NCBI GenBank assembly: GCA_907163375.1
Contig: CAJQUW010011049.1
Coordinates: forward strand, 239,797 to 303,796
Direction of reading: 5' to 3'
Length of the DNA stretch: 64,000 bases
From: Prostheceraeus crozeri
Lineage: Eukaryota > Platyhelminthes > Polycladida > Euryleptidae
A program made the position numbers and the translations under genes. Positions 17,519-31,460 of the stretch are shown here, in pieces. Each line of letters opens with the position of its first letter. Within the stretch, counting starts at the first letter, position 1. The notes beneath the pieces are model-generated. The model was not told where the DNA came from. It did not search any database and saw only the letters and a program-made list of their open reading frames with translations.

Positions 17519-17647
17519 GTATGTAGTTGTTGGCAATGCACCGAGAAAGCTACATGAGACCAAGCAAAGTACAAAAATTTCTCGTTTCGCGCGCAGCCAA
17601 GGATACTCATCGAGTATAGCAGTTATCACTGACTCAAGACCACCAAA
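17519..17647 (-). CDS. SLC6 monoamine-type transporter, exon G (last visible)
   Basis: The 129-bp exon has a CAG acceptor before 17647 and a GTAAGT donor after 17519. It encodes 43 residues in phase 0, beginning FGGLESVITAILDEYPW, which in SLC6 transporters follows the GLDST motif of TM8. It carries the start of TM9 (IFVLCLVSCSFLGAL). Exons for TM10-12 were not found in this window; they would lie beyond the viral element. Confidence 0.9.
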
Positions 17648-19354
17648 CTGTTGAGGAATAAAATAGTATTGATTAATAGTCGCAAAAATTGCATTTTGAG
17701 AAGTTTCCGTCAAAGTATTGCGTGCATGCATCCGCAAGTCATGATGAAGCAGCAAAACGGTGAAGATTAAAACGTTTTGGACCGATGAACAGATGAATAT
17801 CTACGATTAATAGTTTTTACAATTTACAAAATTCAGCTTAAAGATTACGATTGCAGAATGCAGGCTTCAAATTAAATTACTTGTAATATTATGATAGCAA
17901 CATTTAAATTCTGACATGACAACAACAAAGCTTTCAAAACAGAGCATTAGTCTCATGCAAGTCACCTTACTGTCACAACTATCTGCATGTTGGCTATGTC
18001 TCAACAGCACGTCAGTGGCTGAGTGATTTGATTGAAACCATACACATGTCATTCTTTACTTTCAAACAATTCGGTCTTTGAATGTATAAGTTGTTTAATG
18101 CAGAGTTGTCCCTCTGATTTCCCTAACGTACAAGGCATTTACTTCAGGCCCTCTACTGACCCTAGACCTAAAAAATATATGGAACTATAGGATTTTTTCG
18201 AAAAATATAGGAAATATAGTATATCTTTAGAAAAACATGAGATTTTTTCCAGCAAATTATCTGAAGGTATAGGATTTACCTAATGCAAAATAAGAAAATA
18301 TAATTTGTTTCATTGAAAAATTATTGATCCTCAAAAAGATCAATAGAATTTGTTAAATTTGTTTCAAAATGATAACACTTAGAATTCATGGTTTGCTCGA
18401 TTATGTTCTTAATAAGCCGATGCTCATTTTGAATAATCCCCAAAACATAGGAGAACTTATTGAGGATATCTATAAATCTCAAATATATACATGTATATGA
18501 AAAAGAAAAACAGGAATAGTGCAATAGATGCTAGTACATAGAACTAATTCTCTAATGTTAACAAAATACCAGTATCCATAGGAAATAACACCATATGAAA
18601 TTAAAGTAGAAACATGCATCTTCTGTCTGTGGTAACATAGTGTATCTTCGGTCTGCGCTAGCAATAATTTGGTTTCATGATATAAACAACGATCGATTTG
18701 GCAACAAAAAATAATGAGCAATCAACAATAATTACAAAATACTGGTAACAGATGAACAATAGGAATAGAAAATATCTACAGAATAATTATTGGTAAAAAC
18801 AGTAGATCAAATATGAGAACATATTATGGAGCGCCAGAAAAGGAAATCGTCTATTGATACAACTTGGTGGGAACATAAATTACGTTTAGGCTACTGTTTC
18901 AATTTAATCCCTACAAGTAGATTACCCGTGTATGTAGGCAGATATCATAGGTATAATACATAAACTGATAAATTATCAAGACTTTAGTAAATTTCTAAAA
19001 TGTTGTATCAACAGACAGACAAATTATGAAAAGCGATAGGTTAAATCAATAAAATCTAAGAAACCTTTTAGTTATCTAGAAGTATCATTCGGGATGGCTA
19101 ACGTTTGGGTTTTATTGATGTTAATGTATATATGCTTTATCTGTCCGATCATTCAAATTCATTTATACACGCAATAATGACAAAGCTTTTAGTTTTTATT
19201 CATTTAATTTAGAAGAACGGTATTGAGATGCATGCCATCAGGAAAGTTCAAATCATGAAACTCCTTTAAGAGAAGATAGATTTTAAGATGAGTTGGACTT
19301 GAAAAAGCATATCTACTGGAGTTTCTTTCTTTTTATCCAGCTTTCTCTGTCTGT

Positions 19355-21218
19355 TTACTCTGTTTTTTCAATTTTGGATTGAACGACCGTTAACTTTTCG
19401 TGAGCCGTTTCCAGCATTGATTGAGCCACGTTCCAATCCAAAAAATCTTTATCATTGAATACTTTCTTTAATTTTTCGTTGCCGATTTGAAGTAAAACGC
19501 TAGCCGCTTGCCAATCTTCTTGCAATCGCGTTGCTTCACTCTTCAGGATGCTATTCTCACACTTAAGACGGGTTTCTGACTGAATGAATTTATCTTTGGT
19601 CTTTCTCTCTTCCTCTAATCTTTAGTTCTCAGTCCTCTTTTTCTCCTCTGCTCCCCGTTTCATTTGATCATCTTCTTTTTTTCTCTTTTCATCTTCTAAT
19701 TTTCTAATGTAGGACTGGTGTGCATTTCTACCAAATGAGGCTCACCGAGCGTTTTTAAGCCGTCCAACGTTGTTCTTGTGGCATTTATTAATTAAGCGCG
19801 ATTTTCATTCACTGTTTTCGCGAGGTAGTGACATTTCGTATCTCCGTTTACACTTTTCAATTGGAAAATTTTAACCCAAAAATGGTCAATGCGGAATGGA
19901 TGGTCGCTGTCAGATGACTCAACGTCCAACACAGGATCCAGCTAGAGTAATCGCCAATCGTCTGAAATACCATCGATGGCGGTGGGGCATAATGATGCAC
20001 AGACTTTGAATGTCTTTAATGGAAAGTGCTTTACGAATACTGTCAAGTCGAGGAACAGAGCAAGATCTTAGAATTCGATTTTTCAACGGCAACTTGTCGA
20101 TCAAATACTTCACGGTTTGATTGAAACATCTCATACCTCGAAGTTCTTGTTGCTTCATGGCCTCGGATTGGCATCCTCTCAATCCTTGCCTGGTTCCTTG
20201 ACTGACAATGATTTCCTCGGGAGGAAGTGGAATGTATTGGTCATAGACATTCAAATCAAATAGTTGTATGTCTTTCAAGTGTAGGTGGCGATGCGAAGTG
20301 ACCTGCCAACGTTGTACAAAATCCCATCATTTCATCCATAAGCACATGTATAATTGGTTCCTACCTCTGAAAAATCGTCATAAATGTAAATGCAAATCAC
20401 AAATGGAACTCAAAAAATTCAACTTGATAAATATTGTTTTATCATTCAAAAGACGACGAATCCGAATGTAACGTGGGTTTTTTAGAGCCGACTTATCTGT
20501 TTTTGCAATATCAGTGAAATACTTCACATATGGTTTCAATTTTCCAGGGTTCTCTCTGCGGCGATCCCTCGTGACAACCATCTGGCTTCCACATGTTTTG
20601 CTGGCTTACGTCGAGGAAGGTCCATTACATCAAGGACTGATAGCTAAACCAGGTGTGTATATCCTGAATAATCTCTATAGCTTCTCCATCATACACACTC
20701 AGACCTTTGTCAAATGAGTTGTGTACTGTGTGCAAAGGGCAAGTTCCTAGATCAATCAATGAGCGACCTGTCTTGACTTCCAGATTCGCTGAAATAGATT
20801 TGAATACGACGTTGTTGACATTTTGGGCCCACCTCCTTCCAACACTATGAGTGATTTCAAAGATAAATTAGAAGATTCAATTGCATCCAACAAATTATTC
20901 GTCATCATTTCGGATGTCGCATAACTCATCATAAAAGTTTTTAAGGGATGTGTGCAAACTTCATTCTTGCTGTCAGACCAATATCGAATGGCAACTTCCA
21001 TTTGCTTTTTGCTGCTTATTTGTTGTCTCATCGTAATGCATCGGGAACATATCGCATTTTTTTGGAATTTTTGTTAGAGTTGATTCGCTATAATGACAAC
21101 AAGGTGGAAGTTCAAGAGTTCTGCAATTTCTGATTGCGGAAACGGAGAAAAAGATTTTCAAGTCAAATGAAAGGAACTCAATCACCAGTCGAATTCTTTG
21201 GTTACATTTGGGAATCAA
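19355..21218 (-). pseudogene. decayed repeat-derived protein gene with C-terminal coiled coil
   Basis: Several minus-strand frames in order look like fragments of one protein: an N-terminal part (to about 20756) with LLDAIESSNLSLKSLI, a part ending near 20709 with GTCPLHTVHNSFDKG, a middle with KNPRYIRIRRLL and LNFLSSICDL, a part at 19919-20278 with KYLIDKLPLKNRIL, and a coiled-coil end (about 19355-19620) with RLEEERKTKDKFIQSE. The pattern recalls multi-copy uncharacterised proteins of fish and invertebrate genomes that contain a Gly-x-CGLHTLHN-like motif, likely transposon-derived. Multiple stops and frame changes show it is dead. Confidence 0.5.
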
Positions 21219-22028
21219 TGTCCTAATGAATAAATTTCATCAATTTCTATTAATTTTAATTAATTTCTAATAAATCAATATAACTTTCCACAAGTTGAAT
21301 CGTCTTCACGTCACAAATTCCTGTCAGATAATGCAAAGGAGTTCTATGAAAATACACCAATTTCAACACAATAATTGTACGACAACATTTCGTTCAAATT
21401 CAATATAATGGCAAATCTACGAGAGATCTGGAAATAACACTTTTTTTGGTAGAATGTGAACTTTTCTGATAACAGAATAAGTGGACACGCATCAACAGCA
21501 TGAGGTGCATTTCCTGTGAGTTTAAAGTGAAGACAGCGATTTTACTTGAGTATAACTATTGAGTACTCGTTCATTCCCTCTAGTATTTTCATAATGCGGA
21601 CAATAAGTATCTGAATTTCATAAAAATTTAGAAAAATATAGAATTTTTCATGGATATATAGGAGGTTTATAGGATTCCTATATTTTTATACGAAATATAG
21701 GAGTAATGGAATGCCTGCATCTGTGCACTTGTATATGTGAACTTTATGTACTTACTTGTCATATGAATATTTTATTGTGCTGAATGAAATAACATGTTTG
21801 AAAGCTCAACTGTGGATTGAAAGATCAACTACTTCCAAGTCATCAAATTCCATCAAAGAAAATTACATAGCACCAAATCACCAAACGACAAGGTTTCACA
21901 GTTGTAAGCACTTTCGTGTTTGTCTCGTTTAATACATATGTAGTAAGGTTGTCTTATCATAGTTCGCATGTCACTATTACATAAGTAATCGGAAATGAAT
22001 AGTAGATGCAATGTGGCAGCATTTTAAA

Positions 22029-22093
22029 CAGGGTGTTTGCAATCTTCTTGCGGATTTTTGTTAGCAATATTACGGTGAATCGCAAACACCCTG
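22029..22093. mobile_element. short foldback MITE
   Basis: CAGGGTGTTTGC at the left pairs with GCAAACACCCTG at the right around a loop of about 41 bp. The CAGGGTG end is typical of Tc1/mariner-derived MITEs. Confidence 0.65.
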
Positions 22094-24791
22094 TATTATC
22101 ATGAAAGATCTATTTACTTTCATGCAAAGTGTCCAAATGAAAGTGAGTGCGAAGGAAACATAATTGCTGCTAATCCGACTGAAAACAATGCTTCAAAACG
22201 TTTTGAATATTTTGCGATCACATAGATGCAAATCAAATACAGGAAATATGCAAAACGAATGAGAAATTAGAGGAGAATATGACATTAAGATATTTGACAT
22301 GCGAGCTCAGCTTCAATGTAGAAGAATACAGCTTATTCATCAATCGTTGCAGTGTGGAAAATGATTGTCAATCATTTTTATCTGTCATTATTACATATTT
22401 TTACACAAATACGGAAAATAAATACATATTTCAGTTCTATACATATAGGGTGAAGTGGGGTGAGTGCGTCGGAAATTCAGCAGATGATCAGTGAGAGGAT
22501 AATTAACCCTACTATACCTGCAACATTATAGTGTAATCGTGCTACTTGCTGACAAAATTTAGAAGAATTGTCATGGCACAGGAGAAGGCTTTCACCCGAT
22601 GACACACATACCGCAGAAATCCAAGGTAGGGCGTCATTTCAAAAGGTAGAAGATTAAGTCGATTGATATGCTATTTCAAATACATGCATTTAGATGTACA
22701 TGCATTTGTGTTATTCGAGAAAAAGCAAAGTTAATAATGCAAATGTATTTAGGCTATTAAAATGTAGTTTTATGTGAATACGAGTTTTTTGCAGAAATAT
22801 TCGAGAGCAAGATTGACTTCATACATGCACAATTTGAACCTAATTTTCGAATAATCGAATTTTTCTCATTGCAATGTCATCAGAGACACGAGAGTCTGAA
22901 TATAATTCACTGCAGCTTCCATAACAATTAATATCAAAAGTGCTGTACATGCATGGGCAAGACCGTATGCTCAAGATTCAATTTATCACTAACTGATGAC
23001 TTCATCTGATGTTGGTATCGGGTCATTATAGTCCTTCAATTACAGAGACCATACCACTCCAATGCATCAGAAAGGCTATGAAATTCTGTGATGATATGAT
23101 GTTAGATATTAGCCAAAATGCTGAACTGAGTCAATTTTTCGAAGCTTCAGTAAATGGACCTGCTTTTAAAAGATTGACAAGTCAGTCTACGCTATGGAAT
23201 AATCGAATGGCATTGAATAATGATTGACTATTGAAATTTGAATAAGCAGATGATCGTGAAGGTCATAAAAAGTTGATAGGTCTAATAACAGGAAGTATTG
23301 ACTTGCCTGATACTGTAATTTACAATATATGAAATGAAATGAACGTGAGATCAAATTATCATGCAAAAGATATGCGCCCTGCCAACCTGGTTACCTAGAC
23401 CTGCTGCTATTATCAAGTGGGTAATGTAGGAAAAGCGGCAAGTACTGTAGCAGGGTTGGAACCGGCCGGGGCCGAGCCGGCGTTCAGAGAAGTCGCCAGA
23501 GAGTACGGTGGCTGGCGACTCTATACCAGTTGGGAAAGGCGATGATCGTCAGATATCATCTGTAGCAACTTATGTTATGAGTCATTATCCAATTTCCACA
23601 CAGTATACGTGAAATGCATGATGGGTAGGCCATCCGGTACTCCGGATAAGCGAGAGTTGCCTATTACAATACCATATCATACAATGATATATTCGCACTT
23701 TGTTATCATGTTTTGTGCGATGAGCAGTAATGCGCGTAGTGACGCATTTACAATGTAATGAGTTACAGACCTACTTTATAATTATGCTAAGTGCATTTTC
23801 AAAGTCAATCAAACACAAGCAAATTGAAAACAGATAATCAAGCTAATGACCCAAGCAGAAATTGATACAATAATAATATATGCGTATATCTATATCCCGC
23901 TTCCACAAGAACGCTTTCAAGCGGACAACAAATTTTAAGTTCCAATATGATAAAAGATTTTCGAGCGATAAATGTTCTGAGCAATTTGATCACTGACTGA
24001 GTGCTGATGTTACGAAATGTTTTGTTTGCGACGTGCAAACTTGAGTCAAAGTGATGCACTGAAGTGAGATTTACTTCTTCACTTGTGATGGAATTCTAGT
24101 GATGTGCGACGTGAATTAAGGAATCTCTCCACAATTCCGCATTGAACTACTATCTTGCAAATTAAGACTTTCGGTATTTCGGAATGTATTCTTGTAGTCG
24201 CAATCAATAAATGACAATGAGCTTGATATAAAAATCTCCAATAGTCTCAATCATTTTGAAAGACTTTAATATTTACTATTGAAGAAATTGTTCAAACAGG
24301 GAGCTTCAGTAGATCCTTATACCTTAATTTGTCGATGGTAGATCTTTAAGAATACTAATATTCGCATCAGATACAATCCACATTGCAAGTGGACAGGATT
24401 GTCCGGTCAAGCAGTGGAGTTTTCGGTGTCCTGTTGAGAGCTGGACATTTACAGATGGAACCGATACTGGAACTTTGCAACATGCATGAAGGCCTGTAAT
24501 TACTCTCGATGTCCGTCTGATTTCCTTCCATGATGTGCTGTTCGACCAGGCAATGAAAAAGTGGGGTTCATTGTGGTCACTGCATCTCTAATACGTCTAA
24601 TGCGTGCTTTCATCTTACAATTGAAATTTAGTGATTTTTTATTAATTCTTAGTTGACGCACTTACTGCAGTCCACACTACTTTTTCTCAGGCGTTGAACA
24701 GTGGCATTGAAAGTCCTAAATCAATCGATAGCTTAGCACTATCATCATAACATTTCCTTCAAGAGCATTGCATGATTAATCACTAACTTAC

Positions 24792-25029
24792 CGTGCTATC
24801 GAGACCCAATGTTATGAGCATTAGAAAAAAGATGACCGCCCAAAACGGACTGAACCTCAAAGTCGCAATGGCTTGAGGATAAGCAATGAAGACTAGGCCG
24901 GGACCTTCATCCGCAATTTCTGTAATTGGCTTATTCATCTTGAAAGACATGTAGCCTAAAACAGAAAACACCACGAAGCCGGCAAGAAAACTTGTCAGGC
25001 AGTTCACGGCACTTGTCACCAGCGCATCC
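24792..25029 (-). CDS. SLC6 monoamine-type transporter, exon F
   Basis: The 238-bp exon has a TTGCAG acceptor and GTAAGT donor. Its first base completes an Arg codon begun in exon E, giving [13 protein letters not shown] across the junction. It encodes TM7 ([14 protein letters not shown]), the conserved [16 protein letters not shown] extracellular segment and TM8 ([15 protein letters not shown]). The residue before FSPFW is Arg where many relatives have Pro. Confidence 0.93.
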
Positions 25030-26361
25030 CTGCAATGCAAATAATCAGTATTTGAATGAGCTACACATTCCAATCAGCGATTAAAACAATTCAGTTGGCC
25101 AAAATTGAAAATAATCGAAAAAATTATGTATCGGACTTCAAGCCTTGCGCGATAATTGGGTGTGGTTAGTTTAATAGCCCTGTGAAGTATTTCCAAAATC
25201 CTTCGAGCACTTTTGGAGAATAATGCAAAAAACTTCTTTGAGAGTATTGAAGTTAAAAAAATACTCTCAATAAAAAATAACTATATTTGAGACTATTGAA
25301 GTCCGGTTCATTTCTTCGACTATTTTCAATATTGGCCACCTATGAATATAATCCCATCTTATGACATATCTACACTATTGCTGAGATGAGAATATGATTA
25401 TTCCTGTCTGTTTTGTAGTGAGTGTGAATAAAAAGATTCGACATCATAAAGATGCATGATCATCATTAAAATCGGTTAATCTAGGCTTGCAAAACAAGCA
25501 GTTACATAGAATCTCAAGTTATAGCTTGAACTTGTGTCTCTCTTACACTCAGCATCAACTGCAAATTTTGTGATTTTGTTACATTGTTCCAATAATTGCA
25601 CACCATCTTCACTTATACGTTTTTCACTTTTACAACTGATGCTGCATCCGTAAAATTGGATATCTCTATCGCATTCTTCATTGAATATCCTTTTCCAACC
25701 ATAGGAATAGTATTCACTTTTATTGTATTTAAAAGAATGTTATTTCGCCAAGCAGCGTTTATTCATGAACTTTCGTCTAGTTGACGTTTCATGTACGTCA
25801 TTTGAATGAGTGAAGTCATCGTTGGTTGAATGGTATTATTGTTTCTCACCTTACCCCGCTGATTTACTCGTACTTGGTCAAGTTACATTTCCTTTCGCTA
25901 GTAGTACATTCGATATGTAAAATATCTAACGTGGGGGTTTCAATTGTGTCAAACACGTGAAGTTAGAACAAACGTGAAACGCAACAAATCTACAACACAG
26001 AGAAATTTCAAGCTATTCAAGTAGCACACACCGACTGATTAGCGATTTGTCTATTGAATTACGATAACGAATGAAATTCTAGCCCACTAGTATGACAGGC
26101 CACTTCTTAGGGGACAGTGGCATTCACGCTAGATGAAATTAAGCAATAATACGTCTGCGATCTGGTCTGGTGCCGAATGCGCGTTACACTGAATAGCATA
26201 GCCAATGGCAGGGCAACCTGATGAAACCTACTCGTGGCAGGGAAAGGGGCTTGCAATTCTCTCCGGGACCGAGGAATTCCTGGTAAGCACAGGTCTTAAA
26301 CATGTGATTATTACTGATTACGTCCGTTGTTTCTTACAGACTACAGACCACCTGCCGCTAC

Positions 26362-26757
26362 CAGAGTGGGAACCAGTCCCGAGCCAAAAGCCGGGTCTGG
26401 AGTTTTGGGAACACGACAGGGCCGAACCGGGCCCAGGCGCCCATTTTAGAGACAGATTTCCTTGACTTCTTTTAAACTTCACATTTCTTTCATACTGGGT
26501 TGATGTACAGTCGAATTTAACTTGTTCGATTTGCTAGTATGTCTATCATGACGATTTTGAGCGGGAAATCAACTTGAGTGAATCTTAAAGTATGATGATT
26601 GATTATTCAAGCACAATTTACAAATATTTTTGAATGTGTGCTAACATTAGATAGGACAGGCAACGGATCGGGCCTTGAAATTGAAAATCACGAGCTGGTC
26701 GAAGATAAAGGACTGTACCGGGCCTGCGCAGAAAAATCCGGCCGGTTCCCACACCAG
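26362..26757. mobile_element. hAT-like non-autonomous element
   Basis: The left end CAGAGTGGGAACC matches, apart from one base, the right end GGTTCCCACACCAG read in reverse complement. The interior is unusually GC-rich with CCGGGC/GGCCCG words. Related fragments occur near 23452 and 45242. Confidence 0.6.
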
Positions 26758-28652
26758 TTGCCAGTGCGGATTTAATGGTTAAGCAAAATTTGCATTGCCA
26801 CCTACGTAGTACGCTACTCGAGAAGAGGATCTATCTTAAGTTGATGACTCGAGGCTAACTAAAAGAATTTATGTGAACTGCAGGACTCCTTGAAAATCGA
26901 CTTCTTGAACGCACATTGCGGCTACGAGTCCTCTCGTGGCGATGCTTATCAGAGTGTCGACTTTCATCATTATTTCCTAGAGTCTAAATGGGATCCCCTG
27001 CCATGAGGATCCCAACCACATTGCCTCACATCAGATTACAATGTTAAGTGATATCCCGTTCATTCGGTGATCACACTATTGAACGCAGAAGTTAGCTTCA
27101 CATCATTTCCATCTCAAGTGATTGGCACGCCGAGGGACTTGAGCACAGCCGCAGATCGATGGGTTCCCCTGGAGCAATGTCCTTACATATGACAGCCAAC
27201 AAGATTCAGGTCTAACTTCACTTAGTTGAGTCGTTCACACTCCCTACTTCTGAAAGAGTGATTCAGATTGTCGCATTATTAACTTGACATTTTTTAAAAT
27301 TTGCAGTAGGAATGGCAATAATTTAAAAATACAAAGGAAATATAGGATAAAATGGCAAAAAAGGAGAAAGGATGACTTCGAAAAAAGGATGACCGGAAAA
27401 TATTGGGAATATAGGAACTCTGAGTACCATGTAACTATGGGATGATGACAGTAAATTATAGATATCTAGCAGGGTTGCCGTGGGTATGGGGATTCTGTGG
27501 GCACACCCAAGGGTATGGGGTGGATATGGGTGCTGAGGTCATCCCAACAGCTCCCATAGCGCTGACTTTTGACATTCACTAGAAGCAATCAGATCTGACA
27601 TTCTATCACAAAATAAATTCTGATTTTGTCAACAGCTTGTCATCTTCCCATTTAAATTTTATGAGATATCTATGCAGATTTAACATCCACAACATCATTT
27701 TGAATTAATGACTAATACCAGTTTCGTGTCAAGGACGTCTGAAGGAAAACCGGAAGACAATGCACACCAGTTCGTGACATTTTCTTTAAACTTCTCTGAT
27801 TTTTCTTTTCTCACCATTGACGACGACATTCCATACATGCAAATATATCTTGTAATGCTCTAGACCGTTCTATAGATCAAAATCTGGCACTTTTCATCGC
27901 CATGCTAAGCAATGCTATGAACATCGTTGGTTAATTATTTTAATGACATGAACTTCATTGATTAAATGAAAATCGAAACAAATCATTTCAGGAGGAAATG
28001 CAAATTTATTTTTTTTCCTTATTCGATCAAATTAATTGGCTATCTCTTAACAATCAATAAATGAATATAAAATTACTAATCGGCTGATATCTGAAAATAT
28101 TAATGGAATTCAGTGCTAAACCGTCCAACTCCATTAAAGAAAGAAATATTGGTACACGTGCAACGAATTAAGCATGCGAATTGTAAATAACTGATTTTGA
28201 TTGCATTGTTCCAAAAGGTAGTGAATGGCTGATTTTCGTTCTTTCGAACACTTTTGATTGTAAAATTTTAATTAAATTGATTTCGCTTCATAGCATTTAA
28301 TTTGCCCTCCCTATTTGAAATAAGCATGAAATTTATTTAAAAAATAGTAAAAAGGGCAAAATGTAACCCATCCAACCCCCTACCGATAATTTGTCAAAGG
28401 TGACTAGGTAAGGAGTTCAAGAAATCGTAGAAACTTCTTATGTACCAGGGAGCTGCTGCAATGGTAGTTAGACTGTTTAATTCGGCGAAATATCAACCAA
28501 ACTGAAAAGAAACATCATTGCTTTGAAACCGAACATTTCAATTTCATTTATCATGATTAACTTTAAACGACAAAGAAATTAACACTTCAAATGCTCCTGG
28601 GTGGTTTCGAACCCGCTAATTCCGTATTAGCTGCATACGTCAGCAACCATCA

Positions 28653-28770
28653 GGGGCGACCACACAGAAACACTGTTAAGCTGACAAATCTCTAACAGTA
28701 TCATTCACCCAATGAAATTTGCTTGTCACTAGCAACTCACTATCTAACACTGTTTCTATGCGGTCGCTCC
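28653..28770. mobile_element. 118-bp MITE, copy 1
   Basis: The ends read GGGGCGACCACACAGAAACA and, in reverse complement, GGAGCGACCGCATAGAAACA. The interior shares TCACCCAATGAAATTTGCTT-type sequence with the copy at 41181. Confidence 0.8.
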
Positions 28771-28929
28771 AGGTTACCGACGCCCATGTACTGACTTTAT
28801 CGTATCAATTGATGTGTTGACGACAGACCAAACATGCCATTACATCACATTGACGACCCAGACCGAAGAGTTGGGAGATTAAGTAGTGTAATATTAAATG
28901 GCATTTGTGCCACAATGGTTCCGTGTGTT

Positions 28930-29090
28930 TGTCTGGTAGAGCCCAGAAAGTGTCACAGGAAGTCGGAGGGAAGGCATCAGGGTTTTGAGTATTACAGTTC
29001 TCCATCCAAGGGTGGTGTCAGAACCGCACAAACGCACGAAGGTCAAAAAAGAATTCTCCAAAATAGATTCTTGCAGATATCGACAAAATC
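28930..29090 (+). mobile_element. SINE-like repeat, diverged copy
   Basis: It shares the core CACAGGAAGTCGG-AGGGAAGGCATC and a following CTCCATC block with the better copy at 31284. Confidence 0.5.
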
Positions 29091-30080
29091 TACCATTCCA
29101 TGAAAATTCTTTCCACCTGTCTAGCAGTCAATGTGCAAACTTCTTTCGGCCACAGTAAATTTCTAGAAATGAAGTAATTGAGTCTAGTGCCGACATGTAG
29201 ACTAGTTTTTTTAGAAGAATAATGCATTTGTTGCTTGCTATAGCAAGACATTTTCAATATTTTACTTCAGGATGATCGACTCAATTCCGAAAATTGAGAT
29301 TTATTGAGATTCAATTAGATAGGGTCATTAAAACGTGGTATAAATCAACTTATCGGTCTAGGACTTTATTCGACCGGTTTTGGATAAGAGTCGGATAACT
29401 GCTCTAAACCTTCATCAGGAATAGAGGTTCTAACCAGTTAGCTGATTTATGCGACGTTTTGATAATCATATCAAATAATTTCCAAGCATCGAAATGCAAT
29501 CCGTCGAATGGAGTTGTTTTGCTATAAATTTAAACATGGTTCAATTTCAAAAATTAGACAGAGTTGTATAACGGGAACAGGTTTATGTAGCACATTAAAG
29601 AGGACTTGCTTTTTGCAACAAGCAATATATTACTGTGCAGTTCCTTAGCGTTTTCTTGAAAATTCTCAGACTACATAATATTCTGAAAACGTAATCTGTG
29701 ATGTACGTACAATCGGCAATCGACTTCGCACAAGATATATCCTAATTTTTGATTTGATAAATGATTAATTGAGTTTATGTTATGTTGAGTTTATGGGAGG
29801 TAAAAACTATATCAAATGCTTACTAATGAATTCACAGATTTGTTGCTTTGTAAGTTTAATGATTTGAGATTAAAGCAGCAATGTATTCATTGTTGTGCAT
29901 TACAATCAGTTATGATGGATAGGACAAAATTGTTTAAGTCATAGGACCATAAGATTTAATGTATGTAAGGCATGATGTGTATGTAGAACACAACTAATCA
30001 ATTTTGCAACTTCTCTTATCTAGACACTTTAAATGATATTCTCAGCAAAATATTGAATATTAGCGATTCATTGATCTGAC

Positions 30081-30184
30081 CTGTAGCAGTTATTGTGGAA
30101 TTTGTTGTAACTTGACAACGCAAGTATAACTCCAAACCCCGGTCCCAAAGAAAAAAAGATCTGCTGTGCCGCTGCTGTCCATAC
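30081..30184 (-). CDS. SLC6 monoamine-type transporter, exon E
   Basis: The 104-bp exon has a TTTCAG acceptor and a GTCAGA donor. It starts in phase 0 and ends after two bases of an Arg codon. It encodes TM6 with [11 protein letters not shown], the unwound substrate- and ion-binding segment of SLC6, then [11 protein letters not shown], which is closest to monoamine transporters. Confidence 0.93.
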
Positions 30185-31283
30185 CTGAAATCGCATAAAA
30201 ATGGAATTAGGATTAATGTGGACAAACAAAATTTATAGTCATATGCAGTGTAGCACAGTATAATTTGCGAAAACTCATGGTATCCCTATGTATATACAAC
30301 ATACATGTAATTACACTCTTTAAATTGCATGCATATAAGAGAAATGCTTCAGAATTTTTCTTCAGACTTCTATTTCTCGTGAAAAATTACTTCCGGTTGC
30401 TGAAAATTAACTTGCTGGGACGCAACCTTCGTGGATGCCTTCGCCAGCTCCAATGCCATGTCCGTAGCAGTTTCTACATGAGCCGCAGCAACAAAAGCTG
30501 AAGATAGAAAGAAGGCAAGGCATGAAGACCGGATTCGCAATAGTAGATGTATCTTCAAGCCTGTTGCCTTTGAAACTGCATGAGCCAGTGGTGAGTCGAC
30601 GATACAATTTGTCATATCTATTGGGATGAAACTTTGTGCTGAATCTGGCGACCTTTGCCAAACGGAATCTCTCTAGCAACGACCATCAATTGCCATCGTA
30701 AAGGGCAACGCAACCAGCATCCTTCACATCAGTGGTCCCATTTGACTTTCGCTGTTTTGTACAAACTCTTCTTCACTTCAGAATAGCTTTTGTACCTCAA
30801 TATTTGTAATAGCTGTAATAAGTTAAATAAAAAAATGCTTGTTCTTGCACTTACCATAATTGCAGTCAAAGGCTTTTGGGTGACCGTTGCCACCAGGTCA
30901 CTACTTGATTTTCATTCAACCCAAATTACACATGTCAAATCTTTCAATCTGTGCGAACACATAATTTCATCACTATAATTTCCATGAAAAAATTGATGAA
31001 ATGAAAAATTGAAAAGCATACGACTCGTTACAGTAATGTCCCTAGAGCGAAAATCAGGGTTCATAAAAAATCAACCTACTGCTTCTCTGATGGGAATTCC
31101 AGATTAGGCAACTCAAAATTCGGAGACAATTAACCACAATAAATGTTAACAACTGCTCATCTCACAAGATGGAAATTTCAACCAGCGGAATTTAAAACAG
31201 CCAAATATTGAGTAAAAAACTTGAGTAGGAACAGCAAGTGGCATTCGCACTTTATTGGCTTTATGTGAATCCTTGTTCTCCGT

Positions 31284-31460
31284 GGTCTCCGTGACACAGT
31301 GGTTAAGTGCTTGGCCTAGAGGTCTTTTGGTCCAGAGGTCGAGCCCCGAAGGTGTCATTGGAAGTCGGCAGGAAGGGCATCCGGACTAAAAGTTACTACA
31401 ACGCTCCATCAGTCTGACTATGTCAACACCGTCCAAGCCCCAAGTATGGGGAGTAGTGAC
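31284..31460 (+). mobile_element. tRNA-derived SINE
   Basis: A GACACAGTGGTTAAG A-box-like stretch is followed about 40 bp on by GAGGTCGAGCCCC, a B-box-like stretch, then the core GGAAGTCGGCAGGAAGGGCA and a 3' part ending in a run with AAGAAAA. The core recurs at 28930 and, inverted, at 35693. Confidence 0.7.

Larger units (their letters stand above)
17648..24791 (-). other. intron between SLC6 exons F and G, with decayed repeats
   Basis: It holds a decayed transposon-like gene (19355-21218), a 65-bp hairpin MITE (22029-22093) and, near 23450, a GC-rich hAT-like end (GGAACCGGCCGGGGCC). Three places (about 18175-18235, 21640-21720, and 27330-27420 in the next intron) share the words AAATATAGGA/ATATAGGAA. 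No further exon recognised. Confidence 0.6.
25030..30080 (-). other. intron between SLC6 exons E and F
   Basis: It contains a GC-rich hAT-like element (26362-26757), a MITE (28653-28770) with a tRNA-like GGTTCGAAACC box just to its left, and a SINE-like repeat (28930-29090). Otherwise no gene is supported. Confidence 0.6.

Noticed and set aside
30370-30680. Two overlapping minus-strand open frames
   Set aside because: No domain, no splice pattern, and both frames cannot be supported.
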